Positions 1-4,826 of a DNA stretch of 5,042 bases are shown here, piece by piece. A program made the position numbers and the translations under genes. Numbering within the stretch: the first letter of the stretch is position 1; every line of letters starts with the position of its first letter. The stretch is taken from NCBI GenBank assembly GCA_014859615.1, contig JACUTX010000189.1:1-5042 (forward strand), in the 5' to 3' direction. This DNA is from Desulfuromonadales bacterium. GTDB taxonomy: Bacteria; Desulfobacterota; Desulfuromonadia; Desulfuromonadales; UBA2294. The notes beneath the pieces are model-generated. The model had not been told where the DNA came from, did not search any database, and was given only the letters and a program-made list of their open reading frames with translations.

Positions 1-165
1 ACGATTTCAACTGTAGCCAAACTCTATTAAAAGTCAAGCAGGCCCATCCAGCCTTGGCGATGCGGGGGATTAGTTCCCCAGCCAGCTGAACGGCTACCGC
101 CAGAAAGGCTAAGCTCAGGCAGGAATAAATGAGGTTGTAAATGCGAGGTCAGGTTAACCTTTCTG

Positions 166-411
166 CTATTTGATCAGTTTTTCTCTTGTCCGGTTGATCA
201 ACTTTTGCACGTGTTCATTGCGATCCGACTCTATTTTAAGTCGACGTCCCACCCTTCCGAGCGGTGCGACATCTCGATTGAGCTCTCGCGCGAGCTGAGT
301 CTGCGACAAATGCGTAAAACTCTTGCACGAGCAGAGAAGCAACGGCTCGCGGCTCTGGGGCCTTACTACGAACGGTTTTCCTGAGCAGAAAGAAGAATCC
401 CCCAACCCGTT
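166..411 (-). pseudogene. Relic of a REP-associated (RAYT, IS200-like Y1) transposase, C-terminal part
   Basis: This is the decayed end of a transposase that, in intact form, cuts and joins single-stranded DNA at REP hairpins using one catalytic tyrosine. What can be read on the minus strand is pieces of the region after the catalytic domain. There is a short GLGDSSF piece (about 388-411, compare the common 'LGDSDF' motif). In another frame comes PEPRAVASLLVQEF, and then, after a shift at a TTTT run near 318-321, THLSQTQLARELNRDVA and a basic tail ending at the stop at 166-168. The last part has the shape of the DnaA-like helix-turn-helix found at the end of many RAYTs (consensus LTELAR-LGRD-STLS-RRL). 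The HUH and tyrosine part is missing, so the protein cannot be active. Upstream sequence on this strand shows no further match. An ATG in frame at 403-405 would give 79 codons, but no family member starts there. Family assignment comes from motif memory, not a search. Confidence 0.55.
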
Positions 412-425
412 GCAGACTGGGGGAT
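397..425. repeat. Perfect 8-bp inverted repeat at the edge of the RAYT relic
   Basis: ATCCCCCA at 397-404 is repeated in inverse as TGGGGGAT at 418-425, with a 13-nt loop. It could fold into a strong GC-rich hairpin on either strand. No T-run follows it on either side, so it is not a standard terminator. It lies at the inner end of the transposase relic and may mark a REP-type hairpin or the junction where the rest of the transposase was lost. Its role is unknown. Confidence 0.4.
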
Positions 426-518
426 GTTCAGGTCAACTACTCACGTTTGGTAAACGGCTTGCTATCATAAGGTGGTCTTTTTGTATGCGACGTCTTCAAC
501 TCATCCCGCAAAAGGATT

Positions 519-553
519 AAGCAGATCAATCGTCTAACCTCAAACCTCTGCTT
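519..553 (-). terminator. Weak terminator candidate after the 556-1224 gene
   Basis: Just past the stop codon of the exported-protein gene, reading on the minus strand, AAGCAGA is followed 21 nt later by its inverse TCTGCTT and then by a T-rich stretch (AATCCTTTT). The 7-bp stem is perfect. The loop is long and the T-run is interrupted, so this is only a modest candidate. No better terminator is visible before the transposase relic. Confidence 0.3.
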
Positions 554-555
554 CT

Positions 556-1224
556 TTAAATCTTCGTGAATGCTTTATGAAAAGCGTCAATCTGTTGTTC
601 CAGATCATCAAGTGAAGATTTCAGTGCCGGGACATCTTCGCTCCTTGCCTGTTTGATCGCCGCGCCGAGACGCGACATGAACTGTTGCAGATCAGCATTA
701 GAAACCCCATTCTGCTGAAACAAAGAGGTGTTCTTACTGAAGAAGGTTACGACCTCTTTCAATTCCGACTGGACATTTGCAAAATCCTTTTTCGCTAATG
801 CCTCTTGCGCTTCATCCCCTATATATTTTTTCAGCGTTTTAATGACAGGGTGTACTTTGTAATCGAAATACCCCATCAGCTCGAACAACACAACCTGCAT
901 TGAAATAAAACTGTTTTCAGTTTTCTCCGCATTTTCAGCTTCCAGAAACTGATGCAGAGCATTGGTCGAAGAAGTGAACCGTTTATGCAATTCGGCAGGC
1001 AACTCCTGTTTATATGAAGCATAAACCCCGGAGTACATAGCCTCAATCTCTTCTAAAGTTTCACGCGCATCAGCCCAGTCCCCCCTTTCAAACTTCGCCT
1101 CCATTTCAGAAACCTCACCGAGAATTTTGGTGAGATTTCCCGGCGGCTCAGGTTTAGCAAAAGAAGCGACTGCTAAAAGAAGAAAACAGCCGGCCAGTAT
1201 CACCCTTGAAAATAACCTTCTCAT
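556..1224 (-). CDS. Exported all-helical protein with an apparent internal duplication, function unknown
   Basis: This is an intact gene of 222 codons. The start at 1222-1224 is supported by a ribosome binding site GAGGGAG that ends 6 nt before the ATG. Residues 1-23 form a clear Sec signal peptide: basic MRR, a hydrophobic core about 8-20, and a cut after SFA (A23), so the mature protein starts at KPEP in the periplasm. The rest is charged, helix-favouring sequence without cysteines, so there is no haem or disulphide motif and no lipobox. Residues 42-120 and 141-219 appear to be two copies of one module: EAKFERGDWADA matches EALAKKDFANV, and AEL..F.S...AL.Q matches ADL..F.S...AI.Q. Both copies end in an aromatic pair before a phenylalanine. 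The fold is probably a pair of helical bundles. It resembles helical periplasmic proteins such as cytochrome c'/c556-like or imelysin-like bundles only in style; I do not recognise the family. It is transcribed divergently from the P-II/regulator unit and shares no operon partner in the window. Confidence 0.85.
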   Translation of the reverse strand: MRRLFSRVILAGCFLLLAVASFAKPEPPGNLTKILGEVSEMEAKFERGDWADARETLEEIEAMYSGVYASYKQELPAELHKRFTSSTNALHQFLEAENAEKTENSFISMQVVLFELMGYFDYKVHPVIKTLKKYIGDEAQEALAKKDFANVQSELKEVVTFFSKNTSLFQQNGVSNADLQQFMSRLGAAIKQARSEDVPALKSSLDDLEQQIDAFHKAFTKI

Positions 1225-1269
1225 GTCGACTCCCTCATTAGTGATTGATTACACGTTTAGTCAAGATCT

Positions 1270-1297
1270 ATTCTGGATTTAAAACGATTTCAGTCAA
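1270..1297 (-). promoter_or_regulatory. Candidate sigma-70-type promoter of the exported-protein gene
   Basis: On the minus strand a -35-like TTGACT (1292-1297) is followed after 16 nt by CAGAAT (1270-1275), which keeps four of the six -10 consensus bases. Transcription would start near 1263, giving a leader of about 39 nt before the ATG. A second TTGACT lies 33 bp closer to the gene (1259-1264) with ACTAAT 16 nt downstream. It could be an alternative promoter or part of a direct repeat. Neither has been tested. Confidence 0.35.
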
Positions 1298-1339
1298 CAA
1301 AGTAAAGTAAAATCATATGTAGTTCTTTTGTATAGTCTT

Positions 1340-1367
1340 TTGACGTCATTCTCGAAGTGATTTAAAT
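1340..1367 (+). promoter_or_regulatory. Candidate sigma-70 promoter for a small RNA
   Basis: TTGACG (1340-1345) is followed after 16 nt by TTAAAT (1362-1367) on the plus strand. This is five of six matches at -35 and a fair -10. Transcription would start near 1374. No protein gene follows on this strand before the terminator at 1478-1514, so the likely product is a short non-coding RNA. Confidence 0.4.
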
Positions 1368-1373
1368 CGGGAA

Positions 1374-1514
1374 TCCAGTTTTTTAACTGGTTGAAAACGC
1401 TCAGATTTTTTGATAGTGGCATTTTTGGGATGACAATCTTTTTGCAAGAGGCTCAGTATTCAGATAATTCAGGACCGCCACCTGGAATCCTGGAGAATTC
1501 CGAGTGGTTTTTTT
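1374..1514 (+). ncRNA. Candidate small regulatory RNA of about 140 nt
   Basis: A plausible promoter (1340-1367) and a strong intrinsic terminator (1478-1514) on the same strand frame about 140 nt in which I find no convincing reading frame. The predicted 5' end carries a perfect hairpin, CCAGTT-TTTT-AACTGG at 1375-1390. The middle is U-rich and mostly unpaired by eye, and holds two GCTCAG copies (about 1400 and 1451). A 5' stem, an open U-rich body and a terminator hairpin with a U-tail are typical of trans-acting sRNAs. I recognise no known RNA family. Both promoter and transcript are inferred, and the terminator is the best-supported part. It lies between two divergent transcription units, so it could also be the tail of a longer antisense transcript. 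Confidence 0.35.
1478..1514 (+). terminator. Strong intrinsic terminator with no protein gene in front of it
   Basis: CCACCTGGAAT (1478-1488) pairs with ATTCCGAGTGG (1497-1507). Of 11 positions, nine are Watson-Crick, one is a G-T wobble and one is a C-A mismatch. The loop has 8 nt, and seven Ts follow directly (1508-1514). This orientation works only on the plus strand. Confidence 0.7.
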
Positions 1515-1611
1515 AATTGCCAGTGCCCACCGGGCGAAAGTGATTGGCGGCAGCTACCGATAGTCTGGCATCTTCCTGCCTTTTAGACATTTGCAGAATA
1601 TCCCAATCAGA

Positions 1612-1629
1612 TTGAAGAATATTCTTCAA
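1612..1629. promoter_or_regulatory. 18-bp perfect palindrome, candidate activator site in front of the P-II/regulator unit
   Basis: TTGAAGAATATTCTTCAA is a perfect palindrome. Its centre lies about 70 bp upstream of the TGGCAC element at 1690 and about 96 bp upstream of the predicted transcription start, a usual distance for a sigma-54 enhancer site. The inner ten bases, AGAATATTCT, occur again at 3714-3723 in front of the small exported-protein gene. The regulator at 2176-3531 is the obvious candidate to bind it, but this is inference. Confidence 0.5.
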
Positions 1630-1689
1630 ATTAGATCTCCACCGCCCATCAAAAATATAATATATCAGTAAATACAGCTAGTTGGACTT

Positions 1690-1705
1690 TGGCACTCTAT
1701 ATGTA
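1690..1705 (+). promoter_or_regulatory. -24/-12 (sigma-54-like) promoter candidate of the P-II/regulator unit
   Basis: TGGCAC (1690-1695), five bases, then ATGTA (1701-1705). The -24 half fits the sigma-54 consensus TGGCAC-N5-TTGCW exactly. The -12 half keeps T, G and the final A but has T where C is expected. Transcription would begin near 1716, leaving about 64 nt before the P-II start. The same deviation is seen at 3811-3826. Confidence 0.4.
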
Positions 1706-1779
1706 TATGAGTGAACCGGGTATCGATTATTTCGAACTGGAAAAGACCGCCGAAACGTTGCGAGCCAAAGGAGACCGTT

Positions 1780-2143
1780 ATGCATGTCACAAAAGAGAAT
1801 CGACCTGCCAGCCAGCTCGAGTTAAAGAAAATAACTGCGATCATAAACCGTTCAGTATTGGGAGAGGTCGAACAGCGGCTGACTGAGCTGAAGATTAGAG
1901 GCCTCAGTGAATCGGACGTAACCGGGTGCGGAGAGTATTCCAATTTTTTCAGGGCAGACATCAAGGCGCCCCATATCAAAATAGAACTGATTCACTGTGC
2001 AGTCAAAAGTTGATGCAAGTGTCTCGGCAATCATGGCAACGGCTCACTGCGGGACACAGGAAGATGGCATCATAGTGGTTCTTCCGGTTGAGCAATTTTA
2101 TCGGATCCGCACCAAAAGTGAGGCGTCAAGTGCTGATTTTTAG
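1780..2143 (+). pseudogene. P-II family (GlnB-like) signalling protein with a shortened T-loop, broken by one frameshift
   Basis: P-II proteins are small trimers that sense ATP/ADP and 2-oxoglutarate and control partner proteins through a flexible T-loop. The start at 1780 is chosen because AAAGGAG ends 6 nt before the ATG. An earlier in-frame ATG at 1711 has no such site. In the first frame, residues from LKKITAIINRSVLGEVEQRL onward match the P-II N-terminus (KKI.AII.P..L.EV..AL). GCGEYSNFF followed by PHIKIELI replaces the long canonical T-loop, so the uridylylation tyrosine segment is absent. This frame stops at 2011-2013. Shifting by one base at the AAAA run (2005-2008) restores the family's C-terminal half: VDASVSAIM, ATAHCGTQEDGIIVVLPV, then EQFYRIRTKSEA, with the stop at 2141-2143. 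Joined, the protein would be about 120 residues, which is normal length. It sits 32 bp before the response regulator and was probably co-transcribed with it. A real pseudogene, a sequence error, or a programmed shift are all possible. In frame 0 just before the start there is also an open run, EPGIDYFELEKTAETLRAKG, which I cannot assign. Confidence 0.75.
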
Positions 2144-2175
2144 ACCAGGCTTATTGCACCTGACAAGGAATCTAT

Positions 2176-3531
2176 ATGTGCCTGAATAAAGTGTTGCTTG
2201 TTGAAGATGACGAATCGCTGCGCACTGTTACAAAATTTAACCTGCAGAACGCTGGCTACAGAGTCATAGCCTGTGCCACTGGCGAAGCAGGGCTAAAAGA
2301 GTACAACGCTCAGAGGCCGGCTGTTGTCATCACCGACGTCAAGATGCCAGGGATGTCCGGTTACGATCTCCTCACAAAAATAACCAAAGAAAACGCAGGA
2401 ACCCTGGTGATTGTCGTTACAGCTTTTGGATCGATAGAGAATGCTGTAGAAGCGATGAAACTGGGTGCGTACGATTACATCAGCAAGCCATTCGATCGGG
2501 AACAGCTGCTAAATATCGTCAATAAAGCAGTTAAATTCAGGGAATTACAGGAAAACAGTGCAAAAACAGAGTCGTCGGCACCAGAAAAGCAAGTGCCTGC
2601 CATTGTTGGGGAATCTGAAATCATGCGCAAACTATTCAGCATGATTACACGGATCGGTTCGAGCGAGGCGACTGTTTTAATTCTCGGAGAAAGTGGCACC
2701 GGCAAAGAGATTGTGGCCAAAGCGATACACCACGCCAGCGTCAGAACCGGAGGGCCTTTTGTTGCGGTTAATTGTGCAGCGATCCCTCGCGAGTTGATGG
2801 AGAGTGAGCTCTTCGGTCATGTGAAGGGGTCGTTTACCGGAGCAATCAGTAACCGGCAGGGAAAGTTTGAAAAAGCAGCTAATGGGACCATTTTCCTGGA
2901 TGAAATTGGGGATATGCCTTTGGAACTTCAACCCAAACTGCTCAGGGTTCTGCAGGAACGCGAAATTGAAGTTGTTGGTGGAAAAAGTCAACCGATTGAC
3001 GTGAGAGTGGTTGCGGCAACCAACCAGAATATTGAACGGGCGGTCTCTGAGGGGCGTTTTCGTGCGGATCTCTATTATCGGCTGGCCGTTGTACCGGTGA
3101 AGATTCCACCACTAAGGGATCGCAGAGAAGACATCGGATTACTGGCTCAGCACTTTCTCGTTAAGCACGGCAAGGATCCGAATGCCTCAATCTCTAACAA
3201 AGCGATGACATACCTTGAAAGCTACAACTGGCCCGGTAATGTTCGTGAACTGGAAAACACGGTCGAGCAGATGTTGGCTCTTTCTCCTTCAAGCGTTATC
3301 GGAGAAAAGGATCTTCCACCCAGGATTGTTATCAACAGCAACCTTGAGTCGACAGGCATTCTAAATCTTCCTGATCAAGGCTACTCACTTGAAAAACTTG
3401 AAAAAGAGGTTGTGCTGCAGGCACTCGTTCTGAATCGATGGAATGTATCAAAGGCAGCAGATTTTCTGCAAGTTCCACGACATGTCTTAGCGTACCGGAT
3501 TGAAAAATACGCAATAGTCCATCCAGATTAG
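2176..3531 (+). CDS. NtrC-family response regulator, sigma-54-dependent transcriptional activator
   Basis: A cytoplasmic protein of 451 residues. When phosphorylated by a partner histidine kinase, it binds upstream DNA and remodels sigma-54 RNA polymerase by ATP hydrolysis. Three domains are complete. The receiver (about 1-120) has acidic pocket E10-D12, phospho-acceptor D54 (VITDVKMPG), T82 and K104. The AAA+ domain (about 142-375) has Walker A GESGTGKE at 171-178, GSFTGA sigma-54 contact loop at 218-223 (serine for the more common alanine), Walker B TIFLDEIGDM with D242/E243, arginine fingers R294 and R296 in EGRFRADLYYRL, and sensor II WPGNVREL at 352-359. The Fis-type helix-turn-helix (about 405-445) contains NVSKAADFLQVPRHVLAYRI. 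The start is supported by AAGGA (2165-2169), 6 nt from the ATG. No kinase lies in the window, so it is an orphan here. It follows the P-II relic by 32 bp and ends at a terminator 85 bp downstream. The exact subfamily (NtrC, ZraR, AtoC and relatives) cannot be set from sequence, so no symbol is given. It may act on the palindromes at 1612 and 3711. Confidence 0.97.
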   Translation: MCLNKVLLVEDDESLRTVTKFNLQNAGYRVIACATGEAGLKEYNAQRPAVVITDVKMPGMSGYDLLTKITKENAGTLVIVVTAFGSIENAVEAMKLGAYDYISKPFDREQLLNIVNKAVKFRELQENSAKTESSAPEKQVPAIVGESEIMRKLFSMITRIGSSEATVLILGESGTGKEIVAKAIHHASVRTGGPFVAVNCAAIPRELMESELFGHVKGSFTGAISNRQGKFEKAANGTIFLDEIGDMPLELQPKLLRVLQEREIEVVGGKSQPIDVRVVAATNQNIERAVSEGRFRADLYYRLAVVPVKIPPLRDRREDIGLLAQHFLVKHGKDPNASISNKAMTYLESYNWPGNVRELENTVEQMLALSPSSVIGEKDLPPRIVINSNLESTGILNLPDQGYSLEKLEKEVVLQALVLNRWNVSKAADFLQVPRHVLAYRIEKYAIVHPD

Positions 3532-3537
3532 CAAAAT

Positions 3538-3552
3538 CAGTTCAAAGAACTG
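3538..3552. repeat. Short perfect inverted repeat just after the regulator gene
   Basis: CAGTTC-AAA-GAACTG begins 7 nt after the stop codon at 3529-3531. No T-run follows it, so it is unlikely to terminate alone. It may protect the 3' end of the mRNA or be a chance hairpin. Confidence 0.3.
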
Positions 3553-3615
3553 TGGCAAGCGAGCCTGCTTCATCTTTTGCACAGACGATAGATTGACGAG
3601 GCGGAAGAATTTCGG

Positions 3616-3638
3616 GGTCTCTTGAGACCTGTTTTTTT
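3616..3638 (+). terminator. Intrinsic terminator of the P-II/regulator unit
   Basis: GGTCTC (3616-3621) pairs with GAGACC (3624-3629), giving in practice a 5-bp stem closed by a CTTG tetraloop and extended by a G-T pair at its base. A G and seven Ts follow (3632-3638). The T-run is itself inside a second repeat, CCTGT-TTTTTT-ACAGG (3628-3643). The hairpin works only on the plus strand, and the position 85 bp after the stop fits the end of the regulator transcript. Confidence 0.8.
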
Positions 3639-3710
3639 ACAGGACTGCACGAGCCTGAAGGGACGAAGGGGAGAAATGTTTTGAAGCGGTGCTGAATAAT
3701 CGACAATCTG

Positions 3711-3726
3711 TTTAGAATATTCTTAA
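3711..3726. promoter_or_regulatory. Palindrome with the same core as 1612-1629, candidate activator site
   Basis: TTTAGAATATTCTTAA contains the perfect 10-bp palindrome AGAATATTCT (3714-3723). One mismatch on each side separates it from a matching outer TT/AA. Its centre is about 92 bp upstream of the TGGCAC at 3811 and about 118 bp upstream of the predicted start of transcription. It is followed by a very AT-rich run (3724-3790) that could ease DNA bending between the activator site and promoter. Confidence 0.5.
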
Positions 3727-3810
3727 AAAAATTTTAAAGACTGAATAAAATTGCAGCTTAAAAAACAATAACTGCTTATAATTCGACAACTTACACATCC
3801 ACTGCAAACT

Positions 3811-3826
3811 TGGCACAAAGAGTGTA
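3811..3826 (+). promoter_or_regulatory. -24/-12 (sigma-54-like) promoter candidate of the small exported-protein gene
   Basis: TGGCAC (3811-3816), five bases, then GTGTA (3822-3826). As at 1690-1705, the -24 half is perfect and the -12 half has TGTA in place of TGCA. Transcription would start near 3837 and leave a leader of about 104 nt. The palindrome upstream strengthens the call. The missing GC at -12 weakens it. Confidence 0.4.
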
Positions 3827-3841
3827 CAAGTAAATAACAAC

Positions 3842-3908
3842 CTTTGCAAAGAGTCGTGTCGGGAAATAAAGGACACTGCGTCCGCAACTCTCTTACAAGA
3901 AACAAGAG
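3842..3908 (+). other. Structured leader in front of the small exported-protein gene
   Basis: The predicted 5' leader starts with a 10-bp palindrome CTTTGCAAAG (3842-3851). GTGTC (3856-3860) can pair with GACAC (3872-3876), but the GGAC inside that second arm can instead pair with GTCC at 3880-3883, so the two hairpins exclude each other. A further hairpin, CTCTT...AAGAG, spans 3890-3908, ending 19 nt before the ribosome binding site. A switch-like leader is possible. It matches no riboswitch class that I recognise, including the c-di-GMP (GEMM) type, which lacks its conserved pieces here. Confidence 0.3.
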
Positions 3909-3940
3909 GGTCACCATCAAACCAACCAAGGAGACGAACC

Positions 3941-4225
3941 ATGCTAAAAAAAGAGATGATTACAGGCATACTGATTACCCTTTTTTCCCTGAGCCTGACC
4001 GGAATTGCTTTCGCCGATCACGGAGTCCATTCAACGATTAACCCCCTTTCCAGCGTCGAAGACGAGCAAAGCCAGACGGCTAAAGCAGATCCCCGTAGAG
4101 ATCATAGCCTGACTGGGAAGAAAAATTCGGCCTCTGCAAATTGCGACAATGATCTTGCAATTTCAAATAGCAATTTCGCATCCGATTATTGCCGCGAACT
4201 TTATGAGGACATCTACAGGAACTAG
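3941..4225 (+). CDS. Small exported protein of unknown function
   Basis: An intact gene of 94 codons with a good ribosome binding site, AAGGAG at 3928-3933, 7 nt before the ATG. Residues 1-25 form a Sec signal peptide (MLKKE, then a hydrophobic core, cut after AFA at A25), leaving a mature peptide of about 69 residues beginning DHGVHST. The mature part is polar, rich in Ser, Asn, Asp and Lys, and has two cysteines (C68 and C84) that could form one disulphide in the periplasm. The first 35 or so mature residues look disordered, and the C-terminal end (about 79-93) is aromatic and charged. There is no lipobox, haem motif or transmembrane segment after the signal. It stands alone between its own promoter-like site (3811-3826) and terminator (4306-4345), so it is a single-gene unit. 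The shared palindrome upstream suggests control by the regulator at 2176-3531. I do not recognise a family. Confidence 0.75.
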   Translation: MLKKEMITGILITLFSLSLTGIAFADHGVHSTINPLSSVEDEQSQTAKADPRRDHSLTGKKNSASANCDNDLAISNSNFASDYCRELYEDIYRN

Positions 4226-4284
4226 CAACCAATTTTTATCGGGCTCTTTGCCTTTAGAAAGAACGAAGCACATTCACAATATAT

Positions 4285-4296
4285 GCCGCTTGCGGC
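4285..4296. repeat. Compact GC hairpin GCCG-CTTG-CGGC
   Basis: A perfect 4-bp GC stem closed by CTTG, flanked by ATAT on one side and GAGATAT on the other. It lies in the 3' untranslated part of the small exported-protein gene, 9 nt before the terminator stem, and has the same CTTG loop as the terminator at 3616. It may stabilise the mRNA end or be a REP-like remnant. Confidence 0.35.
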
Positions 4297-4305
4297 GAGA
4301 TATTT

Positions 4306-4345
4306 AAAGCGGTTCCCTCTTGAGCAGAGAGCCGCTTTTAATTTT
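4306..4345 (+). terminator. Intrinsic terminator of the small exported-protein gene
   Basis: AAAGCGG (4306-4312) pairs with CCGCTTT (4332-4338). Inside the loop, CTCT and AGAG can also pair, extending the structure. The tail TTTTAATTTT (4336-4345) completes it. It lies about 80 bp after the stop of the 3941-4225 gene. The A-rich upstream arm could let it work weakly on the other strand as well. Confidence 0.65.
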
Positions 4346-4393
4346 CAGACCTTTATTCGTTGACGATCCTCCGGGATTCCGGGGGTCTTTCTC

Positions 4394-4711
4394 CAAAAAA
4401 TTACCCCCTCCTTTGGCTGGTATGCATTCCTCACAGTGACACCGCTCCGGTACCGGGTGGGTCAAGTCTTCTTTGTCGGCGCGGGAAAATTCTGGACACA
4501 ATAGATGACCTTGGAGAAAGAAGTCGCGATCCGCAGCGCGTCGCGGCACGCGATCTCTTCTGCTTCATCGCAGTGCGCATCTTTGGCTACCGTGGCGTTC
4601 AGGTGGGGAAAGGCTGGGGCTGCAACGCGCTGCGGTTTGTCGTGCTGTCAAACGGGGGGTGTTCTGGCGCAGCAGGATGCTGGGATGATTGAGACTATTC
4701 TTAAGAGTTGA
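4394..4711 (+). pseudogene. Second RAYT (IS200-like Y1) transposase relic, internally deleted and frameshifted
   Basis: Several pieces of a REP-associated tyrosine transposase can be read in order, in different frames. First is GWYAFLTVTPLRYRVGQVF (about 4415-4471), which corresponds to the 'YA..FNRRY.R.GHLFQ' region of the catalytic domain. Next, after a shift, comes LLCRRGKIL (4468-4494, compare 'LFQ.RYK.IL'). The normal stretch of roughly 100 residues that follows is missing. Then comes ERSRDPQRVAARDLFCFIAV and RIFGYRGVQVGK (to about 4609). After a lost base near the GGGGAAA run it continues as RLGLQRAAVCRAVKRG, the C-terminal helix-turn-helix. A final shift at a GGGGGG run (4654-4659) leads to LAQQDAGMIETILKS and a stop at 4709-4711. 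No functional product is possible. The relic is of a different RAYT subtype from the one at 166-411. The assignment rests on motif recall and needs a profile search. Confidence 0.6.
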
Positions 4712-4723
4712 ATCAACAATATA

Positions 4724-4741
4724 GAATGTCCCCCTTTTTTT
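4724..4741. repeat. REP-like motif next to the RAYT relic
   Basis: GAATGTCCCCCTTTTTTT lies 13 bp after the RAYT relic. From memory, reverse-strand forms such as AAAAAGGGGACATTC often lie beside RAYT genes in proteobacteria. It is not a usual terminator: the only G-run that could pair with the CCCCC is about 70 nt upstream. Confidence 0.35.
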
Positions 4742-4770
4742 AGTTGTCATCTTATACGGGTTCGCTTAAA

Positions 4771-4826
4771 AACAGGTTGAACAAAGTGCTCCACCCGACG
4801 CCGCTACGCGGGTGAGCTCAACCGTT
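4771..4826. repeat. Large imperfect inverted repeat between two mobile-element relics
   Basis: The arms match as follows: AAC/GTT, GGTTGA/TCAACC, GCT/AGC and CACCCG/CGGGTG. Together they give 18 base pairs around an 11-nt loop (4798-4808), broken only by a bulged A, a 7-nt bulge (4781-4787) and a bulged C. Long hairpins with a bulge are typical of REP/BIME-type sequences that RAYT transposases recognise, and the RAYT relic is 60 bp away. It could also be an end structure of the DDE element that follows. No T-run follows, so it is not a terminator. Confidence 0.5.

Noticed and set aside
2..148. Open minus-strand frame of about 49 codons with a hydrophobic stretch (LAFLAVAVQLAGELIPRIAK) running off the left edge
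   Set aside because: It has no ATG, GTG or TTG start and no ribosome binding site inside the window and matches no family I know. It could be part of a decayed membrane protein, but 49 open codons is within chance.
143..160. GCGAGGTCAGGTTAACCT downstream of the first RAYT relic, containing the palindrome AGGTTAACCT
   Set aside because: It resembles GACCTGAC-type motifs that I recall beside RAYT genes, but there is only one copy here and the memory is not firm enough to annotate it as a REP element.
323..520. Plus-strand reading frame of 65 codons
   Set aside because: It lies opposite the RAYT relic, has no ribosome binding site and no recognisable motif. It is a shadow frame.
1516..1679. 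Open minus-strand frame of about 54 codons ending KRQEDARLSVAAANHFRPVG
   Set aside because: The last 25 codons look gene-like in composition, but no start with a ribosome binding site is present, no family is recognised, and the frame passes through the 1612-1629 palindrome. It might be a gene remnant.
1689..1886. Plus-strand frame with EPGIDYFELEKTAETLRAKG
   Set aside because: It overlaps the predicted promoter at 1690-1705 and then runs into the P-II gene in another frame. It could be the end of a lost upstream gene, but this cannot be supported.
2677..2991. Minus-strand frame of 104 codons inside the regulator gene
   Set aside because: It is entirely within the AAA+ domain coding sequence on the other strand and has no features of its own.
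3856..3908. Possible c-di-GMP (GEMM) riboswitch before the small exported-protein gene
   Set aside because: The conserved GEMM elements (the GGGCAAACC-like and GACGCAAAGCC-like parts) are absent. Only generic hairpins can be seen.
4688..4706. GACTATTCTTAAG, similar to one arm of the AGAATATTCT palindrome
   Set aside because: Only one half matches, it falls inside the RAYT relic's last codons, and no TGGCAC element follows at the right distance.
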